In this document: in pieces, positions 56,268 to 64,000 of the stretch
Layout of the letters: every line of letters begins with the position of its first letter
Position numbering within the stretch: the first letter of the stretch is position 1
Assembly (NCBI GenBank): GCA_045837725.1
Contig: JBEWZL010000300.1
Coordinates: forward strand, 527,413-591,412
DNA from: Vermamoeba vermiformis
Taxonomy: Eukaryota > Tubulinea > Echinamoebida
Length of the DNA: 64,000 nt
Direction: 5' to 3'
Position numbers and translations under genes: made by a program
Notes under the pieces: generated by a model
What the model was told of the DNA's origin: nothing
Databases searched by the model: none
What the model saw: only the letters and a program-made list of their open reading frames with translations

Positions 56268-56843
56268 ATGGAATACAAAGTTGTTCTCATGGGTTCTGGC
56301 AGCGTCGGCAAGAGCGCCATTACGATTCAATTTATCAACAACCACTTCATCGACTGCTACGATCCCACAATCGAAGATAGCTACAGAAAGCAAATCGTCT
56401 GCGACGACGAAAGCTGCTTACTCGATATCTTAGACACAGCCGGCCAAGAAGAGTACAGTGCTATGCGAGATCAATACATGCGCTTCGGCTCTGGTTTCAT
56501 GCTTGTCTACTCGATCACCTCTCGCTCGACGTTCGAAGAAGTTCAAACTCAATTCCACGATCAGATTCTTCATGTCAAAGAGCTCGACAAATGCCCAATG
56601 GTGCTGATCGGAAACAAGAGTGATCTGGAGAACATGCGCGAAGTCACAACTGCTGAAGGACAACAACTTGCCAAGCAATACGGCATTCCCTTCTTCGAGA
56701 CTAGCGCTCTTGGTCACATTAACATTGACGAAAGCTTCCGAGCTTTGGTTCGCGAGATTCGCAAATTCAACAACAGGGAATCTGGCGACGCGAAAGCCAC
56801 TAGAAAGCGCGTCAAGAAGATGAAGAAGTGTAAGATTTTGTAA
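56268..56843 (+). CDS. RAS: Ras-family small GTPase
   Basis: An intronless frame of 191 codons, unusual among these intron-rich neighbours. The P-loop is GSGSVGKSA, the effector loop [12 protein letters not shown], switch [22 protein letters not shown], and the base-binding motifs NKSD and ETSA; the end is a polybasic stretch [12 protein letters not shown] with a CKIL box. CxxL usually receives a geranylgeranyl group. Gln61 is kept, which separates it from Rap (Thr61). Counting as in human Ras, Gly12 is kept but position 13 is Ser, where most Ras proteins have Gly. A plasma-membrane signalling switch is expected. The leader before ATG 56268 is short and its context (AACAAATG) is good. Confidence 0.93.
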   Translation: MEYKVVLMGSGSVGKSAITIQFINNHFIDCYDPTIEDSYRKQIVCDDESCLLDILDTAGQEEYSAMRDQYMRFGSGFMLVYSITSRSTFEEVQTQFHDQILHVKELDKCPMVLIGNKSDLENMREVTTAEGQQLAKQYGIPFFETSALGHINIDESFRALVREIRKFNNRESGDAKATRKRVKKMKKCKIL

Positions 56844-57321
56844 ATCTTTACCTTCTCATCACCACATGTACTATAGCTTGCGAAACAATTTTGTAAATAA
56901 ATGTAAATTATTAGATTGACGTCGAGACCCAGTTTTGAATTCTTACATCGCCTAATGATTGATATAATTAACTTGTTGCAAATAAAATCAAATGGCTGCG
57001 CGGGCTGGAAGCGGCAAGGCAGCACCGTCGGACAATCACCCTCGTTGAAGAATTTTTAGCGGATGAGTACGGCCCTTTGCAATATCTATCGATCTACTTT
57101 GGCAGCCTCGTCTGCACAATAGCGGTTGGTTTTGCAATCCTAACTGTTTTAAAAGCGTTGGTGGTCTTTTCTAGATTTGCCCGCAATCTTGAGTGTAACG
57201 CGTTCGAGAGTTACGCGCGAATTTGAATTGCAATTGTAGTTCTACCTAGTGCGAATTACAGGTTAGTACAAATCAATGTAGCTTGATAAGCTAGAAATGT
57301 TTATTGAGTTCATTTGGTAAT
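56844..57321. other. Region between Ras and the Crinkler-like gene
   Basis: On the plus strand a frame ending at 57226 encodes a membrane-like stretch (YGPLQYLSIYFGSLVCTIAV, then ILTVLKALVVFSRFARN) that looks like a small single-span protein. Its own frame has no ATG, and the nearby MAARAGSGKAAPSDNHPR start at 56993 is in another frame. A short intron may connect them; I could not place one. Confidence 0.3.
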
Positions 57322-59230
57322 TTAACTGTGCTGAGAATTCACATTGAAAGACTCAAGTGTTGAGCCAAGAGGTCCCAGGAACTCCTCCATGTTCGTAACA
57401 ATGGCAAGAGGATAAGAGGTCAGCTCTACCAGCCTCTCTACAAATGAGTCTTCCTCTTGTTGGTTTGTTACAATCAAAACCAGGGTATTATGGCTAAGCT
57501 TAGTCAGAAATTTCTTCGCTTCTCCATCAGTTGTTTTGCATGCATGCTGCAGAGTGCTATAAAAGTCACGAACACTATTAGCAACTTCAATTGCTGTAAG
57601 CTTGGAAATGCCACTGGTAAATTTGGTCTGATGTGCAAGCAACAACAGCTCTGCCTCCTCATCTTCGTTTTCAGGGGGCATAGTGAAGAATTGAAAGCCA
57701 TCGATGCCTGAGGCACCTGCTGTATTTAAAAAAGCCTTCTTTTCAAGTTCCTTCAAGTTAAGTGCACCTCCTCTGCAAACAGGCCACGGCAACTTAGCTG
57801 AGGGCCAACAATGTGTTAATGAGAGAAATTTCTGTTCTTTCAGTAGTATCTGCCTGTCCTCCATAGCATCTTGCTCTGTATTTACAAACTGGGCACCAGG
57901 TAGCAATTCACTCAGTTTGAATGTTCTTGGCTCCAAGACTGGTTAAGGCTTGCACACGCAGAATTTGTGCCATTAACAAGACTTTCTCAAAGTCTGCACA
58001 TGACAATTCATTAGCAGGATCATGCAAGTGTGCCCACAAATTCTCCAAGCACAGGACAGGTGCAGATTGTGAAAGGAAGATGAATGGGATTGTGGGATAC
58101 AGAATGTTGCCTCTTTTCTTGCACTGAATGATGCCACGAGAAAGTATGTCTTCTAATGTTATGCCATCAAACACTTTTGCTGATGGTGCATAGGGCCATC
58201 CACTAAATGCCCAGTGTTGTGCTGCCATTGCTATTTGAATCCCTGATTCAGTTCTGTCTTCAATTTTGAAGTGTTCTTGTGCAAATGAACGTAACTGTTC
58301 TGCAATAATGCTGAAATCAAGATTGAATTTTGGGTCACTGCAGAGGCCAAAGAGCTTTTCAAGTATCCAAGGAATGCCTCCACTGTCTGACAGTAAACGT
58401 CTTAATTGTTTGTTGTTTTTCCCATGGTGTACATGTTGGAGCCAACCAAGCTTGCCTTCAGCCACTGCAGTGTCAATCAACTCATCTACTTCAGTCATTG
58501 TTAAGAGAGAAAGGTCAATTGGTTCCACAGGACCTTCAGCAGCCCCGTTATCTTTCATCAGTGCATCACTGAATGACTCAAACAGTGTGCCACTGAGCAG
58601 CAACAGTGAGAATGTTGGAGCAAACTTTGCATAGACAGAAGTGAGGATAGTGATTGCGTCTACAGCCACACCATGAGGAAGCAGGGATTGGAATTCATCA
58701 ACATGCCAATATAATGTCAATTTGTTGTTTGGAGTTGAGTACACTTTGACTAGATAATTAGCAAGCTCTTTGATTGAGAACCACTCTGGTGGATTGCAAT
58801 TCCACTTTCTTACAAGAGATGCAAAAAAGTCTTCTGGTGCCTCGTCAATCTTGAAGAATGCATAAATTGCTCGTGTCACCAGCAACCACTCAGCTAACTG
58901 TTTGTTTGGCACGCTTAAGTCAGAGTTAGTGATTCTAGAGCAATTTCCAAACGTGATGGGAATGCGCAGAACATTGGCCAAGTATTTGTTTAGTTCTTCA
59001 GGGGTATTGGGATCCAAGCAAGCTCTTTCGGCAAGTAGTGAAGGCAGCTGAAAACCAAATCTCGTTTTGCCAATTCCCGGTGGACCGGTGGCAAACAAGC
59101 GGTAATGATGGTTGCGTTCATCGTACTGATGTGCCTTCCAACTAGTGTAATGCAACGTCACCGCCTTCCACGCTTTATCGACGGCGTGTGTCCTTCCCAC
59201 TAAAGGCATAGTCGTGTCGAGTACGTGCAT
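57322..59230 (-). pseudogene. Crinkler-RHS-type P-loop NTPase / nuclease-like gene, apparently broken
   Basis: An intronless stretch of about 1.9 kb. The N-terminal part begins with LVGRTHAVDKAW and a Walker A loop GPPGIGKT, then a STAND-like helical NTPase region (LTLYWHVDEFQSLLP would be the Walker B strand). The C-terminal part resembles the restriction-endonuclease-like domain of Crinkler-RHS-type effectors (AFLNTAGASGIDGFQFF). Family members are host-directed or inter-organism toxins or effectors, known in chytrids, oomycetes and other protists. The coding capacity looks broken about once, so this is treated as a fossil, probably young because the rest is open. It lacks introns, unlike nearly all neighbours, which suggests late arrival by transfer or transposition. 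Confidence 0.5.
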
Positions 59231-59463
59231 CTGCAAAAATTTAGCGGATTTGATTTTTTGATGTTCGCCGCTTATCTTACTTCGCTTCTTCTTTCATATG
59301 GAGCCAAAAATGATGCCATATCGGAAAGCCATCGAACTTTACGACGAATTGGCATTACAATGTATCTGCCTGCAAAATTGAATCCGATCAGATCAGTTCG
59401 ATTTAATCGCCAATATTCTTAGATAAATGAACAAATATTATAATATGTTTTGCAAAAAGTAAA

Positions 59464-59686
59464 TTAAGTCGTACTCCAAAGATTTTCTCTTTTCGGGATT
59501 CGCCTCTGGTCTTGCGTCGCATCCTTTTTTTGCTTGGTGGCCGTAAGCTCACGTGTGCTTCTGTAATTATTGGCATTTTTTGGGCTCTGGCAAGGTGGCT
59601 TAAAAGCTATAAAAGATTAGCTTAGCTAGATATTGTTTTAATGTCTTACGTCGGCCATTCCGTCGTTTTGTGGGAGTATTGCTCAT
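59464..59686 (-). CDS. Small basic protein
   Basis: ATG 59686. A 43-base intron (59607-59649, GTAAGACATT...TTTTATAG) joins MSNTPTKRRNGR to PFKPPCQSPKNANNYRS, and the frame ends at TAA 59464-59466. About 59 residues, very rich in Lys, Arg, Thr and Gln. RPFKPP is reminiscent of short motifs in DNA-repair proteins (Rad54/Sfr1 style), which is only a hint. A nuclear protein would fit its charge. Confidence 0.4.
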
Positions 59687-60362
59687 TTTGTTGAATTATC
59701 TGTTATCTTTTTCGTTTTCCTGAGCTAAAATAGCGGGACACTTGCAGCCGACAAAACGGACGTGACGGATCGACCAATGGCTTCGTGCTGGTGCAAGTTT
59801 GGGAACACGATGCATCGGCCTTGCTCGACTAATGGCAGCACCAAAGCTTCTTTATTGAGCAGCCTTATATCGGCCAGCACCGTCGGTTATTGTCTGTTCG
59901 GTAGTCAGTCACGAACAGTCCTCGAAGGTATTGACGTTTGCAGCGTCGTGACTTGCACAGTTCGGCACTTCAAATCACGATTGTCTCGGGACTCCTGCTC
60001 GGCACTTGGGCTGGCTAGGTTCGTGGTTTTGGTGCGCTTGTAGTATTGATCCTCATCGTCAAAGTCGTCTTCATTCTTATCTTCTCTTCTGGTGGGGACT
60101 TAATTGCGATTTCCACGAGCACAAAGCCTCCGTCTGTGTCTTATTGGGAACTTTTCTTGTTCAAATTAGCGTGAATGTGAGGGTGCAAGTTGTTGATGCA
60201 CGAGTCGATTTTGACTTTGTTGTCGTCCTCCGCATCGGTGCGCAAAAGGAAGGTGGTGGTTGGCGTCTTCAGGGGTTTGAATCTGCACTTATGGGCACAG
60301 AGCATCTTCTATCTGTACTGTGCACCAGTGTCTCGTCGCTAGCAAACAACCGAAAGCTGCGC
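59687..60362. other. Region downstream of the SLC35F gene with a possible small minus-strand gene
   Basis: On the minus strand, MLCAHKCRFKPLKTPTTTFL (from about 60304) leads to IDSCINNLHPHIHANLNKK. A 53-base GT-AG segment would then join in frame to PTRREDKNEDDFDDEDQYYK and end at about 59906. Composition looks coding, but the donor (GTTCCC) is poor. Overlapping plus-strand frames exist. I cannot decide; a decayed gene is also possible. Confidence 0.3.
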
Positions 60363-61686
60363 TTAGATATTTGTTCTTGAGGATTCAACTACCTTTGCGT
60401 CGTGTTTCCCAGCCTTGCTGTCGCCAATCGAAAACAGCACAAAGCCGCAGATGATCAACAAGGCACCTCCAAGTCTAATCCAACTGAATGGCGTGTCTAG
60501 GAACAGCGTGTTGATCAAAAAGCTTGCAGGAATGGTGCACATGGTCGCGATGCGCATGAAGAGCGGAGAGGTCAGAAATATGCCAAGATTGAGCAAGTAG
60601 TTGAAAGCAAGGGCAGATAACGCGTTTACGATGAGCAAGCCAATGTTGAACAAGCTGAACTTGTCGGCACTGAGCGTCTCAATGCCGAGGTAATGAAGCA
60701 ACAAAATGCCAGGCCAGAACAGCACCAAGTCCCAAAATCCAATCATCGCAAGGAACAAATTGACCGCGGACAAGCTCAAGTCATTCAACAGCTTCTTGTA
60801 CAGCACCATGTAGAGTGCTGTTGCAATCGTAGAAATTAACACGAACAAATCGCCCAGCAGAGGATTCGAGCCACTCTTGCCGTCATCGGCTTGTTTGTCG
60901 GCCAAGGCAATGAGAATAGCACCGCCAATGCAGCCCTAGAAGCGTATACAAGGTCGTTAGAGACACGTAAAAGCCATCGTTTGATCATGATCACTGACGC
61001 GCTTGACGAAGATAACTCGGTGTATGTAAAATTATTATATACACGTACACGTCAATGGTATTATTTTAATGTTGATGACTTACGACAATGCTGATCACTT
61101 TGAGTGCGGTGATCTTTTCCTTTAGTACTACAATTGACAAGATGAATACAAGCACTGTTGCAACTTGTTCTAAACTGAGAGTAGACGCCGCGTTTGTCAA
61201 AGCTAAGCCAAGACCCTAAACAAATCAGCATATTAGATGTGTCGTTAGAGTTGAAATACAATAACGTACATAGATGTAATTGGCGAGTAACCAAAATGTT
61301 GCAAATAAAATTGCACTGAAAAACATTTTTTTAAATGTGATCTTGGCGGCCGTGGTTTCAGACTGTACGGATTGAAAATAATCTTCAAAAATATTTCCAC
61401 GCAATGAAATATTATTAACTTGATTTTCTTCAACATTTTTGTCGCCTTGTTGCGCTATTGGTATGTACTGCGGGCTGTTTTGGCGTAATCCTCTTCGGAT
61501 CGCGAAGCTGGAGAAGCCAAAAATTCCCAAAAACAACAGCCAAGATGTGTTGAGGTACGTTATAAAAAAAGGGTTGTTCATATTATATTTGATCAGCAGA
61601 CTTTGACCTAAATACGTCCCACTAACTGCCAACGCGACAACCGCTAGGGCAAGTGTGAATCTGCCAATCCGCTGTAAGAACGACAT
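60363..61686 (-). CDS. Nucleotide-sugar/drug-metabolite family transporter, SLC35F-like
   Basis: Starts MSFLQRIGRFTLALAVVALA at 61686, with two introns, and ends DAKVVESSRTNI at 60363. About ten hydrophobic helices are visible (for example GTYLGQSLLIKYNMNNPFFI, TSWLLFLGIFGFSSFAI, MFFSAILFATFWLLANYIYV, GLALTNAASTLSLEQVATVL, GDLFVLISTIATALYMVLYK, LGGALLIICGFVLFSIGDSK), with a polar loop after helix 2. ANYIYVGLGLALTNAASTLS is the kind of motif found in SLC35F3/4/5 proteins of the DMT superfamily. The substrate is unknown (thiamine or nucleotide sugars are proposed for relatives). It is divergent from the PUB-domain gene with about 110 bases between starts. Confidence 0.8.
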
Positions 61687-61798
61687 ATTATAATATGCAC
61701 ACAATTAAGCTGATATGTGTTCAATCAGCAAGTGAAGCGTTTGAAAAGAATCTTCGTTATTTTTATTTGAAGCGTAAACAAAGCACAAGCACAAAGAA

Positions 61799-63446
61799 TG
61801 GAACCACTTCCAGAAAAAGACGACGAAACACCTCAAAATAACAATAATAACGGCTCTATTCCCATTTCGCCTCGAAGCACAGAAAAGACCAAATCCGCTT
61901 CACCTAGAAAATCGGGTCTTAGAAGTTCCATTGAGTCAATGGTACGTTGAGAATTCATTTGTATATTTTTTCGATTATTGTAAGCATTATTGGAGTAATA
62001 AGCAGATAATTCTTGCATTTTTACTGTAATCTGGAAATTTTAATTTATTTCACTCCCGTTCAGTATGCGGAGGCGATCCTCAACCTTAAAGCAAGCACCT
62101 CGAGCGCCGATAGAGAGAAGCTAAAAATCGCTCTCCAAACGATCAAGATGTACATAGACAATATTGTAAAGGATCCGAAGAATGAAAAATTCAGGAACAT
62201 CAATAAGAACTTCAAAGCTTTTAGAGAAAAAATCAACACCCTTCCTGGTGTCACTACGTTATTGTATTTAATTGGATTCTCAGAGAACGGCGATACATTA
62301 ACATTAGCCGAACCTGACGAACCGGTAAGAATTGAAATTAATTCTGTAAATATCACAATAATTACTAATAATCGTTCTATTTATTTCTATTAGGGTGTTA
62401 GCAATTTGCAATTTTTGAGCGCTGAACTGGCCAAACACACAGCTGCAGAACCCGAACCTAAAAAAGTTTACTTTGATGCTGGCGATGGAGAACTTCGTAA
62501 GAAATACGCGCGCAAATATTTACGGACGACTTTTTGATGATTTTTACAGTTGATTCAAATTTCACATTGGACATTCTCGGTAACAAAGTGCCGGTACTGC
62601 CTTTGCTCAGAGGTCGACAATGGAAAGCCATAAATACAGCTGTTACTATACCCGTAAGCACTCGTGCAATAGCGTTCGTTCGTGTATTAATTCCGCTTCG
62701 TAGCTCATGGAGGCAAGCAATGACACTATGAAGCGCCACTTGCCCGTCGTTACTTTTGGTCACGTCTTCCCGTACGTAACGCGGTTATTACCAAGCATAC
62801 TTGTGATGTTAATATAGTACTACTAGGCCACGAGTGTCTTACATGCGAAAAGAAGGTCTCGTTCTCATTGGAAAGTCAGTCAAAGAGCTCGAAAAAGCTG
62901 CGTTGAAAAATTTAAAGGACATCAAATATTCATGGAAAGCGAATGAATTCCAAGTTAACGAAGTGAAACTACCGACACTAGTTTGCAACGAAAACTTCTC
63001 AGCTGAAAAGATTTTGGACCCCGAGTTCTTGATGGAAGCTGAGTCCCTCTTAGTCAAAACGCATACATCAATTTTCGGCATGGGAACTGAAGACGTAAGA
63101 ATACGCAACTCTTATAATGCTCGTATTAACCACGCTGTCTTTAGTCAATTGCTGTCATTATTCCATGCGTAGGAGCGTTAGTGGCAATGAAATTCGAAAT
63201 GTCACTGATCCCTTACCTTCGTGGGCTGTCACAAGCGTTGTACGATCAAGCCGAAGAGCCTCACAAGCTGACAACCGCAGTGTTCACTGTCTTGGTAAGT
63301 ACCCTATGTATAACATCGATAGTATTGCATTTGTAATAAGTGTGACCGCGTACTAACTGCGTGACCAGAGCGGTAGAATTATCGGACGAGTGTCCTTCAA
63401 AGACGAGAATCTCGATGACTTGGAGAACTTGAACTTGTCTGACTAA
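61799..63446 (+). CDS. PUB-domain protein of unknown architecture
   Basis: Starts MEPLPEKDDETPQNNNNNGS with a Ser/Asn-rich disordered head (SPRSTEKTKSASPRKSG). An exon then gives a PUB-like domain: helices around REKLKIALQTIKMYIDNIVK, then KFRNINKNFKAFREKINTLP and GVTTLLYLIGF. The core NxxFxxxxxxLPGxxxLLxxIGF pattern is that of PNGase/UBX PUB domains, which bind the tail of the AAA ATPase p97/Cdc48. The C-terminal half (LDSNFTLDILGNKVPVLPLL, HLPVVTFGHVFP, IAVIIPCVGALVAMKFEMSL, ending GRVSFKDENLDDLENLNLSD) is not recognised. All exons join in frame; the acceptor CTGTCTTTAG near 63142 is chosen because it avoids a stop. A role in the Cdc48/ubiquitin pathway is inferred. Confidence 0.65.
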
Positions 63447-63689
63447 ACTGGGAGTTGCACCGATCACGTGCTGATATAATATATACCTCTATTAAAATGT
63501 AAAAAGTTGAAAAAGATTAGATCCGATTGCGGAAATGAAACTTCGCAAAATGCTAAGATAAACAAGCACTAAGACAGCTTGTACGCGTAAAAAAGATTTT
63601 TCGAAGTTTACAGTCATTACGCGTTTGAAAGGTAAAAAAGGGGAACGACAATTCTGGTGTAAACAATTTAAAAAATCACCCGCAACACC

Positions 63690-64000
63690 ATGCGAGGCCG
63701 CTCACTGCTCGTAATCGGCGTTGTATTGCTGATTGCAGTGCTAGTCTCAAGTGAAAGGGTTAAGATTACGGAGCAAAAGCCAGATGCACTAGAGCAGTTG
63801 ATCGGCAACTCGTATTTGAGCCAATTTATTTCAACAAAATCAACCATTGATATTAAAAAATTCTCCGTTGGCTCTAAGGTATAAATTACAAACTGGAAGA
63901 TCCGAGATCATTTTCAAATTTTCCCATTTTCGAATTCAAATTTAACAGTTGCATTAATTCTAATCACAACACCATTAGGCTAGAAAAGCATCCGACGACT
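63690..64000 (+). CDS. Secreted protein, 5' end only
   Basis: MRGRSLLVIGVVLLIAVLVS is a clear signal peptide. The first exon continues SERVKITEQKPDALEQLIGN to FSVGSK, a GTATAA donor follows, and a second exon starts ARKASDD at the right edge. The rest lies outside the window. Family unknown. Confidence 0.5.

Noticed and set aside
59762-60380. Two overlapping plus-strand frames, first read as an FHA-like protein
   Set aside because: The STNG-like pieces fall in different frames and no splice joins them; composition fits the minus strand better.

Overview
This window comes from an intron-rich unicellular eukaryote. Genes sit on both strands and are tightly packed (often 50-250 bases apart). 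Most are cut by many short GT-AG introns (about 45-110 bases), and donors are very often GTAAGT or GTACGT. The gene set includes the dynactin actin Arp1, an ERK7/MAPK15-type kinase with an intact TEY loop, a KIF-binding protein, a class C GPCR with a periplasmic-binding-like ectodomain, a Zn(II)2Cys6 regulator, phytochelatin synthase, a Ras GTPase and Asn/Gln-rich stretches. This fits an amoebozoan or an early-branching opisthokont (for example a chytrid-like lineage). I cannot decide between them from sequence alone. All gene structures are read by eye from splice signals and frame continuity.

Layout. 0-9.6 kb: a partial unknown gene, a DUF6935-like gene, MAPK15, Arp1 (with three tRNA genes inside one 1-kb intron), a histidine phosphatase and a small unknown gene. 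9.7-22 kb: two paralogous secreted, probably GPI-anchored repeat proteins, separated by a 3.4-kb gene-poor stretch with decayed repeats. 22-31.7 kb: a coiled-coil gene, a divergent pair of ABC half-transporters (ABCB and ABCD types), a Zn2Cys6 factor and two small helical proteins. 31.9-36.7 kb: a DH-PH-C2 RhoGEF whose 1.3-kb intron holds a LINE tail placed head-to-head with a complete 5S rRNA gene. 36.7-44.6 kb: an ankyrin/C2H2/F-box/Asn-Gln/LRR fusion, a small acidic protein and KIFBP. 45.5-52 kb: the GPCR and, just upstream of it, a 3054-bp DNA transposon. 52-64 kb: an Arb2/FAM172A-like membrane protein, phytochelatin synthase, a small secreted Cys-rich protein, Ras, a broken Crinkler-type NTPase gene, a small basic protein, an SLC35F-like transporter, a PUB-domain protein and a partial secreted protein.

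The most unusual object is the transposon at 48416-51469. It has about 30-bp inverted ends, an apparent TA target duplication and a spliced DD37E Tc1/mariner-type transposase of 346 residues. Convergent to that, and overlapping it by 14 bases, is a second spliced gene for a 479-residue protein with a zinc knuckle and a C3HC4 RING finger. Every frame and splice site looks intact, so it may be a recently active mariner-like element that carries its own ubiquitin-ligase-like passenger. The second theme is Pol III genes (three tRNAs, one 5S) nested in the only greatly enlarged introns of the window.
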